64,000 nt of DNA from Phyllobacterium zundukense (lineage in GTDB: Bacteria; Pseudomonadota; Alphaproteobacteria; Rhizobiales; Rhizobiaceae). A model generated the notes under the pieces. It did not search any database. It was not told where the DNA came from and was given only the letters and a program-made list of their open reading frames with translations. The DNA lies in the NCBI RefSeq assembly GCF_025452195.1, contig NZ_CP104969.1, positions 13,501-77,500 of the forward strand, read 5' to 3'. Every line of letters begins with the position of its first letter. Within the stretch, counting starts at the first letter, position 1. Below are positions 16,098-24,529 of the stretch, one piece after another. The translations under genes and the position numbers were made by a program.

Positions 16098-18334
16098 ACC
16101 GCTGCCTCCGTCGTTGTCACGCGATCTTTTGTAAGAATGTTTGCCCAGCGCGCATCGAAGACCTGGCGGTCGATACGCTCGATGAGCGCGATAGTTGACG
16201 CCTTGTCTGCAACGGAAATGTCGTCGGAGCCCAGCATCTGGGCTGATGGCAGCCAGTAGGATTTCAGTCCGGATTGCTTGAGCTTCAGACCGAGGTCGAG
16301 GCCTTTTTCATGCGTACCAAGATATCCGCGCGTAAACCCGTCGACAGAAAACAACGCCTCTCGCGGCATCACGCAACATTCGAATGTCGCGGTCGCTACC
16401 TCCGTCGTTACCATTCCAGTTACGGCATCAATGGGATAACCGGCATAACGGCTGATCAGGGCACGGTCGGATTGTGCGCCCGCAACCCATGTTCCAGCCC
16501 AACGGATCGAATCATCTTCGTAGGCAAGAGTGGGGGAGAGGACGCATTCCTTGCGCGCTTCATAGGCTGCCAGCAACTTGCTGAACCAGCCAGGATTGCG
16601 CGGAAGCAGCGAGGCGGCGAGAAAAACGACCGTCTCGGTGGAAACAGCCCGGGCGCCCACCTCCAGAGCATCATAAAGATCTTCCGATCCACTAGCCGAA
16701 ACGAGGCGCAGATGCAGACCGTAGAAATCGGCAAGCCGCCGCACCTGCACCCCGATGCGATCGACAATCTCTGTCGCCGCTGCAATAACGATGGGTGCCC
16801 GACGCGTTTCGGGGTCGAGGGCGAGCAAGGCAATGAGCGGCGCGATCTCTTCTACGCGCTCATCAACACCAATAATCAGCGCCGGTCCAAGGACGTCCTC
16901 GAACGAGCCGAGATCGACCACACCAAAAATTTCAGGGGCAGGGCGGTTCACGCCACGCAATAGCGGCACGAGTTGTTGATCGACGATATGCCGTAGCGCC
17001 CAAGCGTTCGGGTCGATAGCGCGAATCTGACGGACCACCGCATCACGCGACGTGATACGCGTCGGCGTCAAAGGCATGAATGCGCGCCGCCCATCGCTCA
17101 GACCAAGCTCCACATAGAACGGTGCAGAGCTGTCCCCATCGAGTTCGGGTGCGAAGGCAACGAACCCGTGCGCGTGGCGATTGGGATCAAGCCCAGCGTT
17201 GAAAGGCGGCTTATTGTCAAATTCCCGGGTAACATCAGGCCTGTCGATACGTGTCCAGTTTGCGTCAAGTTGCGTCTCGCCGCGATGCCGGCGCAATTTA
17301 ACATCGCCTACATGATTGTCGGGATCGAGCAACCAACCGGAGACAAGCAGACCGCTACCCTCGACACGAAACACGTGGTCGATGCCCATGCGCACCGGGA
17401 AGGGCAGGCTGGAGATCGTCTCGGTTCCATCGAAGCGATTGGCAGCCGAGCGCATACGAAGGAGAATCTCGGTCGAGCTGCGAACGCGAGGCAAAATCGC
17501 TCGCACGTGGTTGGGCGTCTCGCGCGCGCCCGCAATCATACGGCGGTCGTAAACCTCGGTGAAGCGCCAGCCGCGACGCCCCCGAAACAAAAGACGTTCG
17601 ATGTCGTTCGGCTCGACGATTTCATTAGCGAGCAACAGTCCAGCAAAACCTGATGATTGTTCGTTTAGATCCGGCCGTGCGAAAACACTGATCGCACATT
17701 CGGCAAGTGAAGGCGACCGACCGCTGATCAGAAGCCGTGTGACGGAAGGCGTCAGGTCCTGCGCCCAGCCTTGCACAAAAATCTCGCCCTCGTCGCTGCC
17801 GCCGATCAGTTCGATGCAACCGTCGGAACGTGCGCCCGCTTGCAAAAGGACGGTAATCGCGGAGAGCTTCTTGCGGCCGATCGGTCCAGAAATCAGGCCT
17901 TCAACGAGTCCGTCAATGACTGAAGGCAAGCTGGAACCGGCAAGGTCTGTGATCATGGCGATCAGCTCGCCAGTCGAGGCGGCGCGGCTGGCAAAAGCAT
18001 AACGCGTCACGTTTGCCTTGTGCTGGAACATAATCGTCTTCAACGCGCCACGGCGCAGAATATTGGTCGGAACAATCGCCACAAACCCGTGGGTACCGGC
18101 AGGAGACGCATCCTTCAGCGGCCAGCTTACAAGTGTCACCTTGACGCTCATGGCGGGATCGCCATTGAGAAACACCGTGGCCTGTTCGAAAGTCAGGCTG
18201 CCGATGCCGAGTACAAGAACAAGCGTGTCGTCAATGGGACAACCAACCACGGTCTCGCCTTGCATCACCACGGGGAGGCGCTCCGCGGCTTTTCCGGTCT
18301 TTATCGGCAAAACGTTTTTGTCGTCTCGAAGCAT
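16094..18334 (-). CDS. Large EPS protein with a degenerate GT2-like domain
   Basis: A 746-residue protein. The C-terminal ~250 residues align by eye with the GT2 domain of the 21234-23510 product: both have NPGWF/GSGWL, a SPTLAYEDDSIRWAG versus GPKLLFEDGSLQHAG block, and a closing LGLKLKQSGLKSYWLPSA versus LCLKIRQIGFQVAYEPNV block. However, where the active enzyme has LNSDVVP, this one reads FLAASLLP, so the metal-binding aspartate is missing. The middle (~330-440) carries GSGLLVSGWLLDPDNHVGD, a module found in other cluster proteins. Coupled to the following GT4 gene by ATGA. It may be a non-catalytic partner or scaffold. Confidence 0.7.
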   Translation of the reverse strand: MLRDDKNVLPIKTGKAAERLPVVMQGETVVGCPIDDTLVLVLGIGSLTFEQATVFLNGDPAMSVKVTLVSWPLKDASPAGTHGFVAIVPTNILRRGALKTIMFQHKANVTRYAFASRAASTGELIAMITDLAGSSLPSVIDGLVEGLISGPIGRKKLSAITVLLQAGARSDGCIELIGGSDEGEIFVQGWAQDLTPSVTRLLISGRSPSLAECAISVFARPDLNEQSSGFAGLLLANEIVEPNDIERLLFRGRRGWRFTEVYDRRMIAGARETPNHVRAILPRVRSSTEILLRMRSAANRFDGTETISSLPFPVRMGIDHVFRVEGSGLLVSGWLLDPDNHVGDVKLRRHRGETQLDANWTRIDRPDVTREFDNKPPFNAGLDPNRHAHGFVAFAPELDGDSSAPFYVELGLSDGRRAFMPLTPTRITSRDAVVRQIRAIDPNAWALRHIVDQQLVPLLRGVNRPAPEIFGVVDLGSFEDVLGPALIIGVDERVEEIAPLIALLALDPETRRAPIVIAAATEIVDRIGVQVRRLADFYGLHLRLVSASGSEDLYDALEVGARAVSTETVVFLAASLLPRNPGWFSKLLAAYEARKECVLSPTLAYEDDSIRWAGTWVAGAQSDRALISRYAGYPIDAVTGMVTTEVATATFECCVMPREALFSVDGFTRGYLGTHEKGLDLGLKLKQSGLKSYWLPSAQMLGSDDISVADKASTIALIERIDRQVFDARWANILTKDRVTTTEAAV

Positions 18335-18351
18335 TCAAACCTGCTCCATGA

Positions 18352-19125
18352 TCAAGGCATGACTGACATTGACAGAATAGCCCCGGCGGCAAAGCCTACG
18401 AGAACGAACAAAAGCAGAATCAACGGCTTAACGTCGCCACCGGAGCGTTTTTGCAGTGACTCCATGCGCTTTTCCAGACCTGCTACGACGCCGTCCATTC
18501 GCATCAGATGAACATCAAGTTCCGTCAGGCGCTGGTTGACGTCACCGCGGAGATTTTCAATCGAATTGCTCACATCGGCGGCGTCGACTGCAGTGCTGCC
18601 GCCGGATCCATCAATGACCGGCGCAATGCGCTGCAACGAGCGCTGGTTGACCTGCAATTGGCGCTGTGCCGCCATCAACATATCGAGCTTGTCGAGAATA
18701 CGCGTCATCGGCGCAGCGATCAGGGCTTCGGCGGCCTGTTCATCAGGCTTTGGTACGCGTAACGCTTGTTCGACACCTGCGCCGTTTATGGCAACGACCA
18801 CCAGTTCACCAGCGCGCATCGCAGCGAATTGCGGCAACATCACATCGAATGCATGCCCGCCATCGCCGATACCGGAACGCTTCAAATCCGGGCGGTCCTT
18901 GTCGGCCACAGCTTCTGCGATAGGCTTGCCATCCAGAAGCACGCGAATAGTCAGTCTCTTGGTCGGCGCGGCAGGATCGAAAGCCCAACCGAACAAACGG
19001 CCGTCATCGATAGCGTCGACCCGTCCTTTTGTCGGTTCCATTTTTTTGGCCTGCGTATTGTCCTGTTGGGGAACGGCACCCGGCTGAATTGGCGCCTGTG
19101 CCGACACATTTGTGATTATTGACAT
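18352..19125 (-). CDS. Membrane-anchored EPS protein with a GWxxDP module
   Basis: A 257-residue protein of unknown activity. After a low-complexity start, residues ~35-115 form the module RVDAIDDGRLFGWAFDPAAP with RPDLKRSGIGDGGHAFDVML, also seen in other proteins of this cluster. A helical, probably coiled-coil stretch follows (~140-225). The C-terminus is one membrane segment (LILLLFVLVGFAAGAILSMS), giving a tail anchor. ATG 19125 is preferred over the ATG at 19152 because AGAGGA stands seven bases before it. It lies ten bases after a GT4 gene. A rhizobial EPS II locus also encodes a membrane-anchored protein among its glycosyltransferases. Confidence 0.7.
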   Translation of the reverse strand: MSIITNVSAQAPIQPGAVPQQDNTQAKKMEPTKGRVDAIDDGRLFGWAFDPAAPTKRLTIRVLLDGKPIAEAVADKDRPDLKRSGIGDGGHAFDVMLPQFAAMRAGELVVVAINGAGVEQALRVPKPDEQAAEALIAAPMTRILDKLDMLMAAQRQLQVNQRSLQRIAPVIDGSGGSTAVDAADVSNSIENLRGDVNQRLTELDVHLMRMDGVVAGLEKRMESLQKRSGGDVKPLILLLFVLVGFAAGAILSMSVMP

Positions 19126-19135
19126 AATGGTCCTC

Positions 19136-20395
19136 TCAGGCTGCTTCGACATGTGCCGGACGCAGCGTCCCGATCAAATCGAGATAACGCACAGCCGTCA
19201 TGTCGATTGTGTCGGGGTGGCGAGCCCCAAGGACAAGACTCTGGTGTAAGTCAGGATCTTCAGCGATACGTCGGATGGCGACCGCCAGCGCCATGGGGTC
19301 ATTAGGCGGGACGGTCAGCCCGTTGACGCCGTCTTCAATCATCTCGGCCATCCCACCGATATTGCTCGTGATCACCGGGCAATCCTGGCCCTGCGCTTCC
19401 TGGATCACCAGCGGTGCATTTTCCCACCAGATCGAAGGCATGATCGCGCAATCGACTGTGGCGATCAGACCAGCGATATCTTCGCGCCGGTAAGCGCCGC
19501 GGCGCTGTACGGTGGGTGACGTTTCAGCGAAGAGGCGATCTATATCGGCAACGAAACTTTCGCTCTGAAACGGCGCCGCTCCATGGACCCGCAGCTCGAA
19601 TTCGAAACCCTCGGAAATCAGCTGCTTTGCTGCTTCGAGCAGGACAGTCGCACCTTTCCACGGATTGAGATTGCCGAAATAGCCAAAAATCGGCTTGGTA
19701 CGCTGTGTGACCTCTCGCCTCTTGACTTCAGCCCGTTCGGGCTGACCATTGGGGATCACGCTGATCAGGTGTTCGGAAATGCCCCAATCGACATAGCGCT
19801 GCTTGAGGAATTCGCTCGGCGACACAAAGCCATCGACAGCACTCAATAAAGATTTCAGATGGCGTTCACGCAGCACGAACTTGTCGAGGGCAATTTCCTT
19901 GAAACAGCCGTGGCACCGGTCCGGACTAGCACCGTGGCATAGTTCCTTGTTTGTTGTGCGTACCATCAAACCATCGTGGTGACAGATCGGATAATAATCA
20001 TGCAGCGTCATGACGATCCGGCATTCGGGCAAGGTGCGGCGGACAATATGGGGAAACTCCGCGCCCAACAGCAGGAGATGATGCAAATGCACGACATCCG
20101 GCCGGAAATCTCGCAGGAGTTCCACGATGTCCGGAACGATGCCATAGAGATCGACCTGGCTCATGAAAAACCGGTCGAAGTGCCCCGACCACAGCAAAAT
20201 TTCATCGCCCTTGGTGCCGATGCTCTGGAAGCTCGTTCCCGGTCGTGCCTCACGGTGAATATGATTGGTCGCGCCGAGAAAGAGCGCTTCACATCCGGCC
20301 CGCTGATAGGCACGGAAAAGGTCGTGGGCGAATATTTCCGTGCCGCCTGGGTGCAAAGCCGGATGATTGTGTGCAGCGACGAGTACACGGGTCAT
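19136..20395 (-). CDS. Glycosyltransferase family 4
   Basis: A 419-residue GT-B glycosyltransferase. N-terminal HNHPALHPGGTEIFAHDLFR marks the acceptor half; FGYFGNLNPWKGATVLLEAA opens the donor half and SIWWENAPLVIQEAQGQDCP with SNIGGMAEMIEDGVNG holds the E-x7-E residues. A cysteine-rich loop (CHGASPDRCHGCF) sits mid-protein, as in the paralogue at 14769-16097, which suggests both arose by duplication. Its start overlaps the methyltransferase stop as ATGA. Expected to transfer one sugar during repeat-unit assembly; donor and linkage are unknown. Confidence 0.88.
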   Translation of the reverse strand: MTRVLVAAHNHPALHPGGTEIFAHDLFRAYQRAGCEALFLGATNHIHREARPGTSFQSIGTKGDEILLWSGHFDRFFMSQVDLYGIVPDIVELLRDFRPDVVHLHHLLLLGAEFPHIVRRTLPECRIVMTLHDYYPICHHDGLMVRTTNKELCHGASPDRCHGCFKEIALDKFVLRERHLKSLLSAVDGFVSPSEFLKQRYVDWGISEHLISVIPNGQPERAEVKRREVTQRTKPIFGYFGNLNPWKGATVLLEAAKQLISEGFEFELRVHGAAPFQSESFVADIDRLFAETSPTVQRRGAYRREDIAGLIATVDCAIMPSIWWENAPLVIQEAQGQDCPVITSNIGGMAEMIEDGVNGLTVPPNDPMALAVAIRRIAEDPDLHQSLVLGARHPDTIDMTAVRYLDLIGTLRPAHVEAA

Positions 20396-21237
20396 CGACC
20401 GCCCCTATCGAGTTCGGCCACAAACAGATCCTGATAATGATCCGAAGGGACACCGCGCCAGTGACCGAATGACTTGGTTGTAATCGACAAACCGGCACGC
20501 GTTAGCGCACCATCCAGAAATCCATCGTCGAAACCCACGGCAGCCAGCGGCGGCAACTCTGGAACGAACCAGCACGGACCTTCATCGTAACGCTGAAATC
20601 CGAGCCGCACATCACGCTTTTTCAATGGATTCTCAGAAGCGACCTTATCAACGACGAAGCATGTCATGAACAGGCGGCCACCCGGCGCAAGAACCCGTTC
20701 TACCTCGCGCAGATAGGCGCTCACCTCTTCATCAGGCAGATGGGTGACGACAGACGTCATGATGATGAAATCGAACTGCCGGTCTTCATATGGCAAAACG
20801 AGTTCAAGCCCGTCGATCGCACCCTTCGGATTATACAGCGAGTGGGCAATATCCAGATGGCGGAATTCGAAGTTGGAATAGACCGGGCTGATCATCTGCC
20901 GGCACCAGTTGATGCCGCCGGCAACCGGATCGATGCCGCAATAGCTGCCTTTTACAAAGTCGAGATACTGGGTCAGCGGGACAGCCATGCGCCCGATACC
21001 ACAACCGATATCGAGCACCCGGCTATCCGGCCGCAAACCGCCCTTGCGGATGAAATGACCGAGGAACTCTGCGCCAACGGCCTGGAAATTGCCGTCTCCG
21101 ACGAAAATGCTATCCGGGTCAGGACAGGGTAGAAACCGGTTGCGCAGGACGGCTTCTATCAGCCATTCAACGTGATCGTTATTGAAAGCGGGGGCAGGTT
21201 CGGTAAAAGCTGTCTTGAGTGCAATAACCTCAGTCAA
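20392..21237 (-). CDS. SAM-dependent methyltransferase
   Basis: A 281-residue class I methyltransferase. Motif I is VLDIGCGIGRMAVPL (about residues 74-88), with downstream IIMTSVVTHLPDEEVSAYL and RVLAPGGRLFMTCFV as motifs post-I to III. The C-terminal part (FGHWRGVPSDHYQDLFV) is typical of methyltransferases in glycan clusters. It overlaps the GT2 gene before it and the GT4 gene after it by four bases (ATGA type), so all three are coupled. It may methylate a sugar or cap the chain; the acceptor cannot be read from the sequence. Confidence 0.85.
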   Translation of the reverse strand: MTEVIALKTAFTEPAPAFNNDHVEWLIEAVLRNRFLPCPDPDSIFVGDGNFQAVGAEFLGHFIRKGGLRPDSRVLDIGCGIGRMAVPLTQYLDFVKGSYCGIDPVAGGINWCRQMISPVYSNFEFRHLDIAHSLYNPKGAIDGLELVLPYEDRQFDFIIMTSVVTHLPDEEVSAYLREVERVLAPGGRLFMTCFVVDKVASENPLKKRDVRLGFQRYDEGPCWFVPELPPLAAVGFDDGFLDGALTRAGLSITTKSFGHWRGVPSDHYQDLFVAELDRGGR

Positions 21238-23510
21238 GCGGCGCTCCTTTCAGACTTTTCCTTGACGAAAGAAGTGACAGTGTCCCCGTTCAGTTGATCG
21301 GGTACCGCTTCATCGAGATAGGTCGTCATTAATTCAGCAATGTCGTCATCCCAGCGCTGTGTATGCAGCCAGGAATTATATTGGCTCGCGAGACCGCGCA
21401 TGTAGTCGCTGCTTCGACGGATAGATCGGCGTTCGAAGTGGTAGAGAGCAACATTCGGCTCGTAAGCCACCTGGAAACCGATCTGCCGGATTTTCAGGCA
21501 TAGGTCGCTATCCTCGTAGTCTCCGATGACGTAGTCCTCGGTGAACCCGCCGACCAGATCATAAATGTCCTTGCGGGTAACGAGGCAAGCGCCGGTCACG
21601 CCCGGCACTGTCCGCGCAACCTGAGCCGGCGAATAGTAGCCAGGCATGCCTTTGTAAAAATGGTGATTGAGCCAGACGCCGCGCTGGTCGCGGGCAAAGT
21701 ACAGCCCCGCATGCTGCAGGGAGCCGTCCTCGAAAAGCAGTTTCGGCCCGATCGCACCCAGCTTCTTCTCTTCGAACAAGGGCCGGGTGAGTGTGTCCAG
21801 CCAGCCCGAACCGCAGGGGACAACGTCGGAATTCAACATTACCAGCATGGTGCCTGTCGCAAGACTCGCACCGGCGTTGCAGGCACGGGCGTAGCCGCTG
21901 TTGCGATTCATGGTGGCAAGCTTCATCGGCAAATCATGCAGGATATGCAGTCCGCCGAGCATGTGCTCTGTGTCGTCCTGGATTTCAGGAGAATCGAGCA
22001 CAAAGATTACCTCTGCATTCTCTACAAGCCAAGGATCGGTCGCCATGGCCGAAAGCTGGAAGCGCAAAAAGTCGAGGTTGCGATAGAGGGGGATTACGAT
22101 CGAGATCAGGGGGGTTGCCGGTCCCACGCCGTATTCCTTGATATCCGCAATTTTCACTGTTTGGCCGAGCTTTTGTTCGACCTCTTTCAGGGCCGGCGCA
22201 AGGATGTTTTCGAATACCTGGCTACGGGCGTGCTGCGGCGGTACCGCCCGCAAAATGCGGTTACGCTGTGCCGATGGTTCAAACGGCTGCATTGGCGGCA
22301 CCAGCATCGCGGTTGCACCGGAGACGAGCCGCATCTGAAAGCGCGGCTGCAGCAATGGTCCAAGATTTTTGGTTTGTGGCAGCCAGGCGACAAAACCCGT
22401 GACGTCGGCGCCAAGTCCATCTCCGCGTTCGCCCGTCTTGCCGGGAAACTTGTAGAAATTGGGCTGGAGGGGCAGAGCGCTTCCATCTTCCGAAAGATAT
22501 TCGATACGGGCTAACATCGCTGCGGGATCGTGAGTCCAACCGCCAACGAGCAGGCCACCATCTAGTGCGATCGCGAGATCGATTTCAGCCGCAGGCTGCG
22601 TTCCTGACTTTGCGATCTGGCGAACGGGCAACGGCGCGCGCATCTGCATATCGATAGCAATAGCAACGCCAGGACCTGGGGTCAGTGCCAGTTGACGCAC
22701 GAGGAATTCGCGCAATTCCATATCGTTCTGCCGCTTTGGCCACCACTTGGCAAAATCAGGCTGGCCATCGCTGTCGGATAATTTGCGGACGGCGATACCG
22801 TTTTTCCCCGAAAACACAAAGTGCAACGATTGCGGTAATGCGCGGGCGGATTCCACAAGGAGATGGCACGACTGCCAGCCATTTTTGGTTTGGCGCCCCA
22901 GACCCAGTTTCGTCGGCAGCGTAGTTATGGAATTGGCGCTGATTGCATAGATGGCAGTAACATCGCCAAGGTCCGGATCCAGTGCGCTTTCCAACAGGTG
23001 CTGGCCATCAATCGGCTGACCACAGCCGCGCACTTGCCGCGGCTCTGGCGTCAACGCCAAGGTGATTTCGCGAACAACGCTGGCAAAAATGGGATTCTGC
23101 GACAGGCGAAAGGCACTGCGCCATGTGCTCAGCATATTATTGAGCAGCTTGATATGTCCGGCAGCCGAGAGATTATCGACGGCGCGGTCCACATCGAAAG
23201 AGCCAAGCTCAACTGCCGGATAAAGAACAGCCTGCTCGGTCGGCCCGAGTGCACCAGCCGATAGGGTGAGACGAATCGGCTCGTCCTTGGTGCGCACGGC
23301 CCAGAGAATACGCTGGCCGCCGGTTCCAAGGGGAATGTTCAAGCTGATGAGCGGAACGAGCGGTTCCGGTGTCTCCAGCGTACATTTCGTTGACGCCCGT
23401 ATGGAAGCCGGAAGGTCCCAGATCACGACGGCCACATCTGCACAGAGACGCGAGATTGAAATGCTCTCGGTATCGCCTGCAATATCCGTCGAATGGTCGA
23501 GGTTCAACAC
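21234..23510 (-). CDS. Glycosyltransferase family 2 with N-terminal accessory region
   Basis: A 758-residue protein. The C-terminal ~280 residues are a GT2 domain: ISIVIPLYRNLDFLRFQ, NRNSGYARACNAGA, the DxD-type VMLNSDVVPCGSGWL and GDYEDSDLCLKIRQ. The N-terminal ~450 residues are unknown, with IALDGGLLVGGWTHDPAAM near 310 matching the GWxxDP module of neighbouring proteins. Translation probably starts at GTG 23510, with AAAGGG before it. It is the second gene of the unit headed by the RTX protein, 66 bp after that gene and behind a hairpin. In the rhizobial EPS II locus a glycosyltransferase also follows the RTX gene (expE1-expE2 order). Confidence 0.85.
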   Translation of the reverse strand: MLNLDHSTDIAGDTESISISRLCADVAVVIWDLPASIRASTKCTLETPEPLVPLISLNIPLGTGGQRILWAVRTKDEPIRLTLSAGALGPTEQAVLYPAVELGSFDVDRAVDNLSAAGHIKLLNNMLSTWRSAFRLSQNPIFASVVREITLALTPEPRQVRGCGQPIDGQHLLESALDPDLGDVTAIYAISANSITTLPTKLGLGRQTKNGWQSCHLLVESARALPQSLHFVFSGKNGIAVRKLSDSDGQPDFAKWWPKRQNDMELREFLVRQLALTPGPGVAIAIDMQMRAPLPVRQIAKSGTQPAAEIDLAIALDGGLLVGGWTHDPAAMLARIEYLSEDGSALPLQPNFYKFPGKTGERGDGLGADVTGFVAWLPQTKNLGPLLQPRFQMRLVSGATAMLVPPMQPFEPSAQRNRILRAVPPQHARSQVFENILAPALKEVEQKLGQTVKIADIKEYGVGPATPLISIVIPLYRNLDFLRFQLSAMATDPWLVENAEVIFVLDSPEIQDDTEHMLGGLHILHDLPMKLATMNRNSGYARACNAGASLATGTMLVMLNSDVVPCGSGWLDTLTRPLFEEKKLGAIGPKLLFEDGSLQHAGLYFARDQRGVWLNHHFYKGMPGYYSPAQVARTVPGVTGACLVTRKDIYDLVGGFTEDYVIGDYEDSDLCLKIRQIGFQVAYEPNVALYHFERRSIRRSSDYMRGLASQYNSWLHTQRWDDDIAELMTTYLDEAVPDQLNGDTVTSFVKEKSERSAA

Positions 23511-23537
23511 GCTGCCCTTTCATTCACATCGGAAGAA

Positions 23538-23565
23538 GCGTGCCCGGCCGAAGGGCAGGGCACGC
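23538..23565 (-). terminator. Intra-operon hairpin behind the RTX gene
   Basis: Perfect 8-bp arms GCGTGCCC and GGGCACGC surround a 12-base loop, starting 12 bases after the RTX stop codon. No U tract follows on the minus strand. It could partly terminate transcription or protect the 3' end, so that the secreted RTX protein is made in excess over the glycosyltransferases. Confidence 0.5.
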
Positions 23566-23576
23566 CATAATCGCTA

Positions 23577-24236
23577 TCAATGAACGACGAAGTAGTCGCC
23601 TGGATGTTCCGTGACATCGTCGGCATTGACGCCAACGAGTGTGACGGAATCACCATGACCGAGATCGACGACAACATTGCCACCGACCTGCGTGACACGA
23701 TCGGCAAGATCGTCAGCCGAATGAATATCCTGCCCGTTGATACCGCTGGAGATCTGGAGGACGTCTTCACCAGGGGTAAAATCGAGCACGACGTCGTTAC
23801 CACCGCCGCCAGTGAACAGGAATACATCACTGCCTGCGCCGCCAATGAGCGTATCATTGCCTGCGCCGCCAAAGAGAGTGTCGTCGCCGGCACCACCGGA
23901 AAGAACATCGTTTCCAGCATCGCCGAACAAGAGGTCCGAACCGGCACCGCCGGTAAGAACGTCATCTCCGTGACCACCGAAGAGAACGTCATTTCCCTCG
24001 TTACCGCTCAGTATGTCGTTTCCATTATCGCCGAAGAGGACGTCAGTTCCCTCGCCGCCGAAAATCGAGTCGTTGCCGTTGCCGCCAAACAACAAATCGT
24101 CGCCAGCGTCACCAAATATCGAGTCATTTCCGTTCGAGCCAAAAACAACATCATCACCGCCATTGGCGTGGATGAAGTCGTCAAAACGCGAGCCAAACAA
24201 AACGTCGTCGTAGGCGCCGCCTTCTAAAGTGGCCAT
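23577..24236 (-). CDS. RTX calcium-binding secreted protein (ExpE1/WgeA-like)
   Basis: A 219-residue acidic protein built almost wholly of GGxGxDxLx nonapeptides: about 13 units between residues 5 and 135, for example [19 protein letters not shown]. Each unit binds calcium in a parallel beta-roll. A ~75-residue tail ([14 protein letters not shown] onward) should hold the uncleaved type I secretion signal. AGGAGAAGCAG precedes ATG 24236. The HlyD-like adaptor and ABC exporter lie just upstream on the same strand. In Sinorhizobium meliloti the comparable secreted RTX protein of the EPS II locus supports galactoglucan secretion, and the same role is inferred. It is much shorter than that family's usual size, which is noteworthy. 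Confidence 0.85.
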   Translation of the reverse strand: MATLEGGAYDDVLFGSRFDDFIHANGGDDVVFGSNGNDSIFGDAGDDLLFGGNGNDSIFGGEGTDVLFGDNGNDILSGNEGNDVLFGGHGDDVLTGGAGSDLLFGDAGNDVLSGGAGDDTLFGGAGNDTLIGGAGSDVFLFTGGGGNDVVLDFTPGEDVLQISSGINGQDIHSADDLADRVTQVGGNVVVDLGHGDSVTLVGVNADDVTEHPGDYFVVH

Positions 24237-24529
24237 CTGCTTCTCCTTCTGTCCTGCTTTGAGTCTACAAATTGCCGGAAAGATTCCGACGATCGATGCT
24301 TAAACGATTGTGCGCTGCACCAAATCGAATTGCAATCTAGACTAAGAATATAAATGTGGCAATCCATAGTAACAAATTATTGCGTCGATGTATTATGACA
24401 CTTTTATATTAGAATCTATAATTCCTGTTTAAAGCAAAACTACTTGTTATATCGTGTTGTATTAAGCGTAATTTAATTTGAAATTTGAAATATCGCAAAA
24501 TATGGTGCGCTGCAGTGCGAACTTTCTAA
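24237..24529. promoter_or_regulatory. AT-rich promoter region of the RTX gene
   Basis: No gene is seen. This very AT-rich stretch separates the hlyD-like stop from the RTX start and should contain the RTX promoter. A degenerate copy of the MarR-type palindrome lies at 24473-24493. Confidence 0.6.
24473..24493. promoter_or_regulatory. Candidate operator for the MarR-family regulator (copy 3)
   Basis: Matches 16 of 21 positions of the palindrome at 27872-27892, with the right half AAATTTGAA intact. It stands 237 bp before the RTX start codon and 37 bp beyond the adaptor stop. Confidence 0.45.

Noticed and set aside
23580..24227. A 215-residue open frame on the plus strand opposite the RTX gene, and repeat spacing that could suggest a CRISPR-like array
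   Set aside because: The repeats are degenerate codons of the nonapeptide RTX units on the minus strand; the antisense frame is open only because of that periodic composition.
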